Source: Larix kaempferi (Eukaryota; Streptophyta; Pinopsida; Pinales; Pinaceae). Taken from it: a stretch of DNA of 64,000 nt. Below the pieces are notes generated by a model that saw nothing but the letters and a program-made list of their open reading frames with translations, did not search any database and was not told the DNA's origin. Location of the stretch: NCBI GenBank assembly GCA_027924585.1, contig BSBM01000964.1, positions 4,848,501 through 4,912,500 on the forward strand, given 5' to 3'. Both the position numbers and the translations under genes were made by a program. Below are positions 44,893-56,185 of this stretch, piece by piece (the first letter of the stretch is position 1; the number at the start of each line of letters is the position of its first letter).

Positions 44893-46109
44893 TCAGCAAA
44901 TGTGTCCATCACTTCTTCCTCGAAGTGTCCTCGAAGTGTCCTTGATTTGGAGAATGCCAAGCCTCTCTCGGAAGTACTCGATCTTCACCCTGGCTAGTGG
45001 CTTCCTCAACACATCTGCAATCTGCTCGTCCGTCGCAACATATAGGAGCTTCTCAGCTCCTCTCTGCACCATATCCCTGATATAGTGATATTTGATCTCT
45101 ATGTGTTTCGACCTGTCATGAAACACTGGGTTCTCGGATAACTTCACACAACTCTGGTTATCACAGAAGATACCAGTAGCATCCAGCGGGAGATCAAATA
45201 ACTCAGACAGTAGCTTCCGTAGCCATACTGCCTCACAACTAGCTGAACAGGCTGCAACATACTCAGCCTCTACTGTACTCAGTGCTACGCAGGACTGCTT
45301 CCTGCTAAACCAAGAGATCACACCTGATCCCATATTGAAGCAGCACCCAGATGTGCTCTTCCTATCTGCAGCACTGCCAGTCCAATCTGAATCAACATAA
45401 CCCTGCAGGTTAAACTTTTGATTCGCTTCATATTTGAGCCCATAATCCACTGTACCCTTCAGGTACCTCAGAACATGCTTTACAGCAACCAGGTGAACAC
45501 TCCTTGGATCCGTCAAGAACTGGCTCAATGTGTTCACAGCAAAGCAAATGTCTGGTCTCGTGTTTGTCAGGTACATCAAGGACCCAATCATCTGACGATA
45601 CATGGAGACATCAACCGGCTCAGATGAAGCATCACATAGAAGCTTCAGATTCCATGCCATAGGTGTGGCCATGGCCTTGCAATCCATCATCCCAAATCTC
45701 TTCAGGATATCTACTGTGTACTTCCCTTGACCAAGGAAGATCCCACCTGCATTCTGCCACACCTCCATACCTAGGAAATAGTGCATCATTCCCAAATCTT
45801 TCATATCGAATTCAGCTGCAAGCTTCCTCTTAGTATCTGCAATCAGTCTATCATCTCCTGTCACAAATAGGTCATCCACATACAGGAGTAGAATCACTGG
45901 ATTCCCTTCCTCAACCTTGTAGTAAAGATTGGAATCTGCTTTACTCTTGGTAAATTCCAAGCTAGATAGGAAACTGTCCATCCTACCATACCAGGTTCTG
46001 GTGGCTTGCTTCAAGCCATACAAGGCTTTCTTCAATCTGCATACATATGACTCCCTGTCAGATCTTGGGACTGCATCCCAAACATCTTCTTCATGATCTA
46101 TGGATCATG
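44893..46109 (-). pseudogene. Reverse transcriptase-RNase H of element C
   Basis: An uninterrupted 380-codon frame (44893-46035) from KKALYGLKQATRTWYG through the catalytic LLLYVDDLFV box, FLGMEVW, SLMYLTNTRPDI, the RNase H motifs DSDWTGS, STVEAEY and CDNQSCVK, to HIEIKYHYIRDMV. The N-terminal finger and first catalytic Asp segment (FVACGF to KIHQID in B) are deleted: the frame jumps from the SIMKK-like start to DRESYVC. The last residues differ from B because of a small duplication near 44930. So the C-terminal domain looks intact but the polymerase is truncated. Confidence 0.9.
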
Positions 46110-46850
46110 GCATTCCATTTCTTCATCCCAGATCCTGGGAACTTCAATATCTTCAATAGATATCTTTCTTGCTGGAACAAATGTTGTAGTCCTTTTGTAG
46201 GTGAAGATATACGGTCTTTCCTACAAAACAAGTTAAATTGCATGATTAGAAACATCTCATAATTTTCAGAACAAATTCTTTACACATAAAGAAATATGTC
46301 ATGCAGTCATGCAGTTATCTTAGCCAATGCTTCAATACAACATTTATCCATTTTCCACAAATTTCTAGATGCCTTCCAGTCTCTACCAGAACATTGTTAA
46401 GAGTTTGCACTACTCCCAACATGTTAGCAAAGAGGTTTCATTCTAGATAAGTAGCACTGGAATGTTGTACAGTGCCATAAGCCACTTACCCATCACATGC
46501 ATATTAGTAGTATACTGTTCATTAATGCAATCATTCAAATATGCACAATACATCTCCTAAGTCTAGGAACATAAGCATAATATTATTAAACAAACAAAAT
46601 AGGCAAGAAATGATAATTGAAATACTTATCTTTGTTTGTTTGTTTGGGTGGACTCCCTCTGAGTCTTTGCTTCCTGGTAGGAGCTGCTGAAGTAGCTTCT
46701 TCTACACCTTTCTGTTGTGGAATGTAGGAAGATGGTCAACTCCCTCTGAAGATCTGCATCCTTGCAGGAGCTGCTAGAGTGTGCTCCCTTTTGATCTTTG
46801 CTTCCTGGATTACCTGTCCTTATATTCATCTTTGCTGACATCAATATTCT
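46110..46850 (-). other. Segment between integrase and reverse transcriptase of element C
   Basis: Counterpart of 17986-18665 in element A. It replaces about 115 codons that B keeps here. At its upstream end integrase sequence jumps directly from EEVFSG to FKNIDVS, skipping the LRIFGC block that B has. It holds a degenerate extra copy of the RELTAPYNPQQNGV stretch. Confidence 0.65.
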
Positions 46851-48839
46851 TGAACCCAGAAAAGACCTCTTCTGGTGTCTTGTTGTCCAATATCTTGTGG
46901 GGAGTTCTGTTCTACACATATACAACTATTCTAACTGCTTCTGCCCATAGATGCATAGGTAGATCCTGGTCATGCAGCATTGCCCTTGCTGCTTCCATGA
47001 CTGTTCTGTTCTTCCTTTCTGCAACTCCATTCTGTTGAGGATTATAAGGAGCAGTCAACTCCCTCTTAATCCCTTAATCACTGCAAAGCTTCTTGAAGTC
47101 ATTTGAGGTGAATTCTCCACCATTGTCAGATCTGAATGTCTTGATTTTCTTGTCAGTTTGATTCTCCATCAAGGTTTTGAATTCCTTGAATTTATCAAGC
47201 ACCTCATCTTTTCCCTTCAAGAAGTATACCCAAGTCTTCCTGGAGAAATCATCGATAAATGATACATAGTAAACATACCCACTCAGGGAGCTGGATGACA
47301 TAGGGCCACATACATCTGAGTGGATGATTTCTAGGATGTCTTTTGCCTTGCTTTCACTGCTTGGGAAATCTTTCTTAATGTTCTTACCTTTTTCACATCC
47401 TTTGCAAACACCTTCATGTTTGGTCTTGATTTCAGGAAGACCCTCTACTGCCTTACTTGCAATTGGAAGTGCCCTATAGTGCATATGAGCAAGTCTTCTA
47501 TGCCAAAGTTCACTTGGCTCCATGGATTCATGTACCATGGCATGTTCAGGTTGTCCCTTCAATTTATACAAGCCTCCCTCTTGCTCTCCAATCACTACTG
47601 CATCATCTATGGTCTTTCCCTTTGGCCACATTAGGACTTGGCCATCCACAAATGCAACCCTCATACCTTTTGCATCCAATGCAGAGATGGAGAGTAAGTT
47701 CTTCTTGAGCCCAGGTACATAAAGTACTTCTTTCATCTTCAATGATTTTCCAGAATCTAGGTTGTAGGAGGCTTCACCACTTCCTTTGATTGGGTATTGA
47801 TAATCATCCCCAAGTTTCACCTTATGGGGTGATTCATGTTCAGATAGGTTCACAAAAGATTCTTTGAACCCAGTCATGTGTTTGGAAGCCCCACTATCAA
47901 TCAACCAATCATTACAACCATGGGAGATGGTACCTGTGAGAGCAGAGATCAGAACATACTCTTCTTCACTTGATGAGTCATCATTACTATCACTTTCTGC
48001 CCTAGCCTTCTTCTTTGGAGGTTCATCATCTTCGGCAGCATGAGCATGAAACCTTCTTTTGCCACCCTTCTTCTTCTTATTTGAGACGTTGTTGTCCTTC
48101 TTGTTCTTGGGACAATTTATGGCAATATGTCCTTTCTCATTACAGGTGAAGCATACTCTTCTTTCTTTGAATTGATGTGAAGATCTCTTGGAGTGAGATG
48201 GCTCTTTCTTGAACTTTCCTTTCCTGGTGTGGGCTGCAAGAGCTTGATCTTCACCTCCCATCTTTTCTTCACGAGCTATAAGTCTAGATTCTTCTTGAGA
48301 GCATTCTTCCCGAAGTCTACTGAAGGAGATCAACTTCTTCCTTGCACAAATTCCTTGAATAAAGGAATCCCATGACCTGGGTAGGCCATTTAGAGTGGTC
48401 ATCACCGCTTCACCATTCTCCACCATTTCATCTACTGCTTCTAATTGTTCCTTGATCTAGGAGACCCTTGAAAAGTAAGATTGAATGGTTTCTCCATTTT
48501 GAAACTTCACTGCTTTCAATTGGTTCCGCAGGGTCATCTTTCGATTTATGTTCTTTCCTTCAAATAGCTTGGTCAAAGATTCAAACATCTCCTTGGGTGT
48601 CTTAAGAGAAGACACATGGGGTATGAGATGGTCTTTGATAGAATCAGCAATGATTCTCTTTGCCTTGACCAAGTTCTTCTTGTGTAATGCCTTGGCTTCT
48701 TCATCCTCTGGGATAGGGATGTCTTCTTTCACATATGAGTCCAACTCATTCTCTTCCAGGATTAACCCAATCTATACTTCCAGGCTCGGAAGTTATCAGC
48801 CCCTTCAAGCTTATCCTCAAGCTTAGTGTGGAGAGACAT
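46851..48839 (-). pseudogene. gag-protease-integrase of element C
   Basis: The gag start is ATG at 48839 (MSLHTKLEDKLEGADNFRAW). One base is missing near 48770 relative to B, which shifts the frame, and a TAG replaces Gln in VSQIKEQ (about 48459). The 450-codon frame 47074-48426 contains the zinc knuckle CFTCNEKGHIAINC (CX2CX4HX4C), the protease motif WLIDSGASKHM with its Asp intact, the integrase zinc finger (HRRLAH, CKGC) and catalytic Asp residues in IHSDVCGPM and RSDNGGEF. Stops follow at SD*GIKREL and YV*NRTPHK (46912-46914). The catalytic residues are better preserved than in B. Confidence 0.9.
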
Positions 48840-49414
48840 CTTTAAGAGTACTTCAAATGGAAATAGAAAAGATTTAGGACTTACCTCTTGAAGTGCTGAA
48901 AACTGGATCTGGTCTCGGATTAGGGTTTGTCAGAGAAACCCTAAAAATTCAAAATGTGAATTTCAAAATTCCAAAAGGATAGAAAGATGCGCCTTGGAGA
49001 GTTGATCAGCCTAGTACATTCAGAATTTGAGATCAGCAAAGTCTTGCCCTTCAAAATTGCCTTTTTGTCCTCCCGGGTTCACTCGGGAGAGCCCTGAATT
49101 AGGGTTTGACTTTCCCGGAGATCTACCCAGCCAAAAAATCTCGATCCAAAGCTCTAACCTTCGATTTTTGCAAGGAGCTTCCAGCTGTGCCTTCAGTTTC
49201 CAGAAATTCCTATTTTTGTGGAAACCCTAATTTTTAGGGCCAAATCTAAAAATGCTAGGAACTGAATTCTGATTGGACAGATAGATGCGCCTTGATGAGT
49301 AGATCCAATCTACTATACTGAATTTCAAAAATCTGTGGAGAGAAACCCAATAAACAAGGAACACAAGCTTCCATCACTGCAAAATGTCTTCTTCTCAGGT
49401 TAGCTCTGATACCA

Positions 49415-50023
49415 TGTTAAATTTTGAGCATTAATTCATTCTACTCTAGGATCTTTGCTGAGAGAATAACATCTACAGTATATCAATGCATGACAATCAT
49501 AATATGACAAGCATCACAAGCATCACAAGAATCAAAAGCATAGAGACAAGAGACACAGAGTTTCCGTGGGGAAAACCCTAAGGTGAAAAACCCCACAACT
49601 TCCTCAGAGATAGAGAGAGCAATGGCTCAACCAAAATACAACCAAATAACACTGAGATAGTCTCCTAGCAGATCATCCTCCTCCTCCTCACAAGTGCGCC
49701 ACTTTCCAAAGAGAGAGTGAGTTACCTTTTCCGAGTGAGTAAAATAGAGATCTCCTATCTCTATTTATACTTACCTTTTTGCCCAGTGACCTACTGGGGC
49801 CGACTTGTCTACTTAGATACATCCACATTATATTATATATAATTCCGGGCCGACCCCAAATGGTGGTCTAATAACCCATCGGCAAGTACACACACTTGCG
49901 ACACTTGTCAATCCACATGACGACACTTCCTTATAGAGGAATGACACATCTCTTATAAGGGTACAATAAATATATATAAAATATATAGATGAAATACATT
50001 ATGAAGTCACATATACATCAACA
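49415..50023 (-). mobile_element. 5' LTR of element C
   Basis: 609 bp, followed on its left by the reversed primer-binding site. Near-identical to 42825-43433. The leader between the LTR and the gag start (48840-49402) is non-coding. Confidence 0.95.
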
Positions 50024-50028
50024 ATACT

Positions 50029-51838
50029 CTGTCTCGGCTGTACTCAGTGCTATGCACGGCTGCTTCCTGCTAAACCAAGAGATCACACCTGATCCCATAC
50101 TAAAGGCGCACCCATATGTGCTCTTCCTATCTGTAGCACTTCCTGCCCAGTCCGAATCAACATAACCCTACAAGTTAAACTTTTGATTCGCATCATACTT
50201 GAGCCCATAATCAACTGTACCCTTCAAGTACCTCAGAATATGCTTTACATCAACCAGGTGAACACTCCTCGGATCTATCAGGAACTGGCTCAATGTGTTC
50301 ACCGCAAATAAAATATCTGGTCTCGTATTCATCACGTACATCAAGGACCCAATCATCTGACGATACATAGAGACATCCACCGACTGAGATGAAGCATCAC
50401 AAAGAAGCTTCAGGTTCGATGCCATAGGTGTGGCCATGGCCTTGCAATCCATCATCCCGAATCTCTTCAGGATATCTAATGTATACTTCCCTTGTCCAAG
50501 GAAGATGCCATCTGCACTCTGCCACACCTCCATACCTAGAAAATAGTGTATCATTCCCAAGTCCTTCATATGGAACTCGACGGCAATATTCCTCTTTGTA
50601 TCGACAATCAGCCTATCATCTCCTATTACAAATAGGTCATCCACATATAGGAGTAGTATCACAGGATTTCCTTCCTCAACCTTGTAGTAAAGGTTGGAAT
50701 CCGCTTTACTCTTGGTAAAGCCCAAACTAGATAGGAAGCTTTCCGTCCTACCATACCAAGTTCTAGGAGCTTGCTTCAAGCCATACAAGGCTTTCTTCAA
50801 TCTGCACACATATGAGTCCCTGTCACGTGTTTCAAAACCAAGTGGCTGCTCCACATACACTTCCTCTTCAACTACATCGTTCAAGAAAGTAGTCTTGACA
50901 TCGATTTGGTGTATCTTCCATTTCATCGTTGCAGCCAGGGAAAGTACTGATATGATGGAAGTGTACTTGGCTACAGGTGCAAAAGTTTCTTCATAATATA
51001 TTCCCTCTTTCTGAGAGAAGCCACAAGCTACGAATCTTGCCTTGTATTTTTCTATGTTGCCATCTGCAGCATGCTTGATCTTGTAAATCCATTTGGAAGT
51101 CACAACAGACTTTCCTTCAGGTCTTGGGACAACATCCCAAACATCATTCTTCATTATTTATTGGCATTCCTCGACCATGGCATCCTTCCATTCTTTCTTT
51201 TCCGCTACTTCTTCATAACTGGAAGGTTCTTTGTTCATGATATCACAGAGTAAAGCAACATAGCTAGTATATGATCTTGTTCTCTTCTTTGCTCTGTGTT
51301 CTTCTTCTGGAATGCCATATCTTTCTGCATCTTGAATGAGCTCTCTAGCCCATGCAGGTTTCCTCTTGTGAGAGTCCTTCTCACGAGGTGGATCTACACG
51401 TTCTTGTGGATCTTCAATTTCACGATCAACATTTGGAATTGCTTCAATCATGGTAGTGTCTTGAAATCTAGTTTCCTTGGGTTATTCATAATCTTCAACA
51501 GGTGTCTTCCTTGATTTGATGAATGCTGAGTTTTCATCAAATGTTACATCCCTGCTGACATCAATCTTCTTGAACCCTGGAAAGTATATTCTGTAAGCCT
51601 TCGAGCTTTCACTATAACGCACAAAGATACCCTTCTTTCCTGAAGGATCCAGCTTGGTCCTCTTTTCCCTTAGGACATGTGTATATACTAGACAACCAAA
51701 TATTCTGAGATGGCTGACCTCAGGTTTCTTACCGGAGAAGACCTCTTCTGGTGTCTTGTTGTCCAATATCTTGTGGGGTGTTTTGTTCTACACATATACA
51801 GCTATCCTAGCCGCTTTTTCCCATAGATGCATAGGTAT
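50029..51838 (-). pseudogene. Integrase C-terminus, reverse transcriptase and N-terminal RNase H of element B
   Basis: From 51838 down: LRIFGCLVYTHV (integrase C-terminal domain), a variable linker, then reverse transcriptase from MKNDVWDVVPRPEGKSVVT, FVACGFSQKEG, KIHQIDVKTTFLN, ALYGLKQAPRTWYGR, the catalytic LLLYVDDLFV, FLGMEVW and SLMYVMNTRPDI. RNase H starts with DSDWAGS and is cut at 50029 by element C. Stops interrupt at YV*NKTPH (51788-51790), EDYE* (51482), ECQ* (51158) and NL*GYVD (50168). Each ORF between stops aligns end to end, so the losses are point changes. Confidence 0.92.
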
Positions 51839-51841
51839 ATC

Positions 51842-53728
51842 CTAGTCATGTAGCATTTCCTGTGCTGCTTCCATGATTGTTCTATTCTTTCTTTCTGCAA
51901 CTCCATTCTGTTGTGGATTGTAAGGAGCAGTCAACTCCCTCTTAATCAATGAATCACTGCATAGCTTCTTGAAGTCACTTGAAGTGAATTCTCCACCATT
52001 TTTAGATCTGAAAGTCTTGATTCTCTTATCAGTTTGGTTCTCCATCAAGGTTTTGAATTCCTTGAACTTATCAAATACTTCATCTTTGTTCTTCAAGAAG
52101 TAAACCCAAGTCTTCCTGGAGAAGTCATCAATGAAAGAGACATAGTAAACATACCCACTCAGAGAACTTGATGACATCGGACCGCATACATTAGAGTGGA
52201 TGATTTCCAAGATAATTTTAGCCTTGCTTTCACTGCTTGGAAATGCCTTCTTTATGTTCTTTCCTTTTGTACATCCTTTGCAAACACCTTCATGCTTGGT
52301 CTTGATTTCGGGAAGACCTTCTACAACTTTACTTGCAATTGGTAATGCTCTGTAGTGCATATGTGCAAGTCTTCTGTGCCAAAGTTCACTTGGCTCCATG
52401 GAATCATGTACCATGGCATGTTTAGGTTGTCCCTTCAATTTATACAATCCTCCCTCTTGCTCTCCAATCACCACTGCATCATCAATAGTTTTACCCTTTG
52501 GCCACATTAGGACTTGGCCATCTACAAATGCAACCCTCATGCCTTTTGAATCCAATGCAGAGATGGAGAGTAGATTCTTCTTGAGCCCAGGTACATAAAG
52601 AACTTCTTTCATCTTTAAAGACTTTCCAGATTCTAGGTTGTAGGAGGCTTCACCACTTCCTTTGATGCGATATTGATAATAATCCCCAAGTTTCACCTTA
52701 TGGGGTGATTGATGTTCAGATAAGTTTACAAAAGATTCTTTAAACCCAGTCATGTGCTTGGAAGCCCCACTATAAATAAGCCAATCATTACAACCATGAG
52801 AAATAGTACCTATGAGAGCAGAGATTAGAACATACTCTTCTTCGCTTGATGAATCATCATCACTTTCTGCTCTAGCCTTCTTCTTTGGAGGTTCATCATC
52901 TTCAGCAGCATGAGCATGATACCTTCTTTTGCTGCCCTTCTTCTTCTTGTTGAATTTGTTGTTGTTGTTCTTGTCCCTTTTGTTCTTGGGACATTCTGAA
53001 GCAAAGTGATCCTTCTCATTGCATGTGAAGCACCTTAGATCCTTCTTATTCTTTTGGTGATAGTGAGTGGATCTCTTCTGCTGAGAGTGATCCTTTTTAG
53101 GCTTGCTTCTTTTGGTGTGAGATGCAAGAGCTTGATATTCACTTCCCATATTTTCTTCTCGTGCCACAATCCTAGCTTCTTCTTGAGAGCATTCCTCGCA
53201 CAATCTACTGAAAGAGATCAATTTCTTTCTTGCACAGATTCCTTGAATAAAGGAGTTCCATGACCTCGGTAGGCCATTCAGAGAGGTCATAACAACTTCA
53301 CCATTGTCCACTACTTCATCCACAGCTTCAAGTTGTTCCTTGATTTGAGAGACCTTGGAGAAGTAAGATTGAATGGTCTCTCCATTCAGCATCTTGACTC
53401 CTTTCAATTGATTCCGCAGAGTCATCTTCTGATTTATGTTCTTCCCTTCAAATAACTTGGTCACGGAGTCAAACATCTCCTTGGGTGTCTTTAGAGATGA
53501 CACATTTGGTATGAGATGGTCTTTGATAGAATCAGCAATGATTCTCTTTGCCTTGACCAAGTTCTTCTTATGTAATACATTAGCCTCTTCATCCTCTGGG
53601 ATAGGGACCTCAGAGCTGATGTAGGAGTCCAATTCATTTTCTTCCAAGATTAACCCAATCCTATACTTCCAGGCTCGAAAGTTATCAGCCCCTTCAAGCT
53701 TATCCTCAAACTTGGTGTGGTGAGACAT
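51842..53728 (-). pseudogene. gag-protease-integrase of element B
   Basis: A 628-codon frame from ATG at 53728 (MSHHTKFEDKLEGADNFRAW) to TAG at 51842-51844. The frame is open further upstream to 53776, but the homologous start in C supports 53728. Order: gag (about residues 1-215), zinc knuckle CFTCNEKDHFASEC (about 225), basic stretch, protease, integrase zinc finger (HRRLAH; CKGC) and integrase core. Catalytic losses: protease reads WLIYSGASKHM (Asp to Tyr), integrase reads IHSNVCGPM (Asp to Asn) and RSKNGGEF (Asp to Lys). The open frame is therefore dead despite its length. The TAG replaces Gln found in C (HDQDLPM). Confidence 0.93.
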
Positions 53729-54302
53729 ATTAAAGAGTACTTCAAATGGAAATAGAAAAGATTTAGGTCTTACCACTTGCTTTGCTGAAAACTGGATCTG
53801 GTCCTGGATTAGGGTTTGTCGGAAAAACCCTAAAAATTCAAAATGTGAATTTCAACTTGCTTAAAGGATAGAAAGATGTGCCTTGATGATCTGATTAGCT
53901 TGGTGTATTTAGAATTTGAGATCTACAAAGCTTCACCCTTCAGAAATGCCTTTTAGTCTTCCGGGGTTCACTAGGGAGGACCCTGAATTAGGGTTTGAGT
54001 TTCCCAGATATTTACTTAGCCAAAAATCTTGATCCAAAGCTCTAAACTTTGATTTTTCCAAGGAGCTTCCAACTATGTCTTCAGATTTCAGAAATTCCTA
54101 TTTTTCTGGAAACCCTAATGTTTAGGGCCAAATCTGAAAATGCTCAAAATTGAATTCTGATTGGACAGATAGATTCTCCTTGATGAGTAACGTCAATCTA
54201 CTATACTGCTTTTCCAAAATCTGTGGAGAGAAACCCAATAAACAAGAAACCCTAGTTTCCATCACTGCGCAATGTCTTCTTCTCATGTTAGCTCTGATAC
54301 CA

Positions 54303-54894
54303 TGTTAAATTTTGAGCATTAATTCACAATACTCTAGGATCTTTACTGAGAGAACAACATGTACATTATATCAATGCATATCAATCATAACAAGCATGTC
54401 AATCATCACAAGAATCAAAAGCATGAGAGACAATAGACACAGAGTTTCTGTGGGGAAAAACCTAAGGTGAAAAACCCCACAACTTCCTCAGAGATAGATA
54501 GAGAAATAGCTCAACCAAAGTACAAATAAATACACAAATATAGTCTTCTACTAGTAGATGATCCTCCTCCTCACATGTGCGCCACTTTCTGAGTGAAGGA
54601 AGAATGAGTTTCTGAGTGATCCAAATAGAGATCTCTCGATCTCTATTTATACTTGTTCTGTTTGCCCAATAACCTTATGGGGCCGACATGTCTAGCTAGG
54701 TACAATAACCACATGTTACATAAATCAGGTCCGACCCCACACATGGTGGTCTAATAACCCATCGGTGAGTTAACACACTTGTGACACTTGTCAATACAAA
54801 TGACGACACTTCTGTATAGAGGAATGACACATCTCTATAGGAGTACAATAAATATATAAATGAAATACATTCCGAAGTTACATATACATCAACA
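54303..54894 (-). mobile_element. 5' LTR of element B
   Basis: 592 bp, same length as the 3' copy. The leader from 53729 to 54290 is non-coding and similar to the leader of element C. The reversed primer-binding site GCTCTGATACCA directly precedes it. Confidence 0.95.
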
Positions 54895-54899
54895 AGTCG

Positions 54900-55386
54900 C
54901 ATTTAGTAAGATATTTATATTCAGCAATAATAATATAAAATAAAAATAACTAACCATTATTGAAAACTTCTAAAAGTTTTTATGACTTTCAAAAGTAAGA
55001 TCTTTTAGGTGGTTAATAAGTGTTTAAAAATCTTCAAAAATAATATTTTATATAATGTTGTGGAACTTGTATAATCTTATTCAAGCATGGTCTTCTTAGA
55101 TGACTTAAAGTAATTGAATCAAGCAAAAATAGAACCGTAAACATGTAAGCTGTTTTGAAAAATGGTAGCTTTCAGTCATACTCCCAACTAATGTTGCCTT
55201 TGGACAATTACTTGTAATATTGACTTAGGGTATTTAATTCAAAACATAGATTTTCAATCATATTGACACAGAGAAAAGTAGGGCTTTCTTTATGTTATCA
55301 TGACATAGTTACAAAGACTTTGTTTTCAATCTTCATGACAATCTGAATGGATAGGCCCCACTCATAGCCAAATACTTTTGAGATAT
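54900..55386. other. Non-coding stretch right of element B
   Basis: AT-rich, no gene or repeat recognised. Confidence 0.5.
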
Positions 55387-56185
55387 TTACAAATCATCAG
55401 AGTATGGGGGACCATATATTTCTCGAAAGACGTTGGATTCAGTCCTCCATGCCTTTGAATAAATAGACCTCAAGACCACGTGTCTATTATGATGCATGTG
55501 GACGTCTATGTGGGTTTTGTCAAGCCACTGTTCTTTGTGTTTAATGTAGTACCCAAGGATTTGATCCTCAGTAATCTTTGTCTGCAAAATATCTTTGACC
55601 TGTTCGAGAGATTCTCCAACTTCCCGTTTTAGATTATAAATAACAGCTGGTTCTAATGCTGCCAGGTTGATGCCGAATGACCGCCGCCAGCCTCTCTAAT
55701 GCTGTCAAGTTGATGCTGGTTCTATTTGTATTTTCTTCTCTCAAGAATTTCCACCATAATTTTTTATATTTTTTAGAAGTGTGTGTAGTACTTGGAAACT
55801 GGAGACTAGCATCTTGATGTGGCCATGCTTCCAAAGAATTTATCCAATTACTACAATAGTATTGTTGGTCTAGTTGTAGCCCGGGGTAACGTGTAGAGCC
55901 CTCCATCGAGATTAAGTTAAGATCATGGTAGAGGTGTGTTAACCAATTGCTTGCATCAACTGCTTTTCTCAGGGAGTTGTTGTAAATCATCTCTGGTACA
56001 ATACTGGATCCCATAGGCATTCTTTTGAGTTCTGGCACTAGTCTAATAAAAGCATTAGATCCCTGTAAGTTAGCATCTAATACTTCAACATGTCTCAACT
56101 CCCACCTAGGTTTCCGGTCTTGCATATAATCCAACCAACTCATATTATAATTAATAGTATAGATATGATTTTTCCTCCGGTCCAA
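55387..56185 (-). pseudogene. Unrecognised protein-coding remnant, about 270 residues, frame broken
   Basis: The upper frame (55634-56185) reads YTINYNMSWLDYMQDRKPRW, VEVLDANLQGSNAFIRLVP, MIYNNSLRKAVDASNWL and WKFLREENTNRTSINLTALE. The lower frame, open from at least GINLAALEP, reads VIYNLKREVGESLEQVKDIL, QILGYYIKHKEQWLDKTHID and RSIYSKAWRTESNVFREIYG. They connect at a short tandem duplication (copies near 55645-55675 and 55693-55723, about 43 bp apart) that shifts the frame; INLTALE and INLAALE are the two copies. So one protein was cut by duplication. Composition is that of a soluble globular protein. I recognise no domain. The end could be a stop or a GTAAAT donor. Same strand as the SET gene, on the other side of element B. 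Confidence 0.5.

Larger units (their letters stand above)
42825..50023 (-). mobile_element. Ty1/copia element C, nested in element B
   Basis: A 7,199-bp element with 609-bp LTRs at 42825-43433 (3') and 49415-50023 (5'). A perfect target duplication ATACT lies at 42820-42824 and 50024-50028. LTRs differ by about ten bases, so it is the youngest bounded insertion here. Reverse polypurine tract CTCCCTCTTAAC follows 43433; reverse primer-binding site GCTCTGATACCA ends at 49414. Same orientation and family as B, but with the A-type non-coding segment between integrase and reverse transcriptase. Confidence 0.97.
40493..54894 (-). mobile_element. Ty1/copia element B, interrupted by element C
   Basis: Minus-strand element with 592-bp LTRs at 40493-41084 (3') and 54303-54894 (5'). 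Flanks AGTCA and AGTCG match at four of five bases, consistent with an old target duplication with one change. The polypurine tract in reverse (CTCCCTCTTAAC) follows the 3' LTR at 41085. The primer-binding site in reverse (GCTCTGATACCA) ends at 54302. Taking out element C and its duplicated 5 bp leaves about 7.2 kb. The gag-pol order is gag, protease, integrase, reverse transcriptase, RNase H, as in copia. It contains several stops and has lost catalytic residues. Confidence 0.95.
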
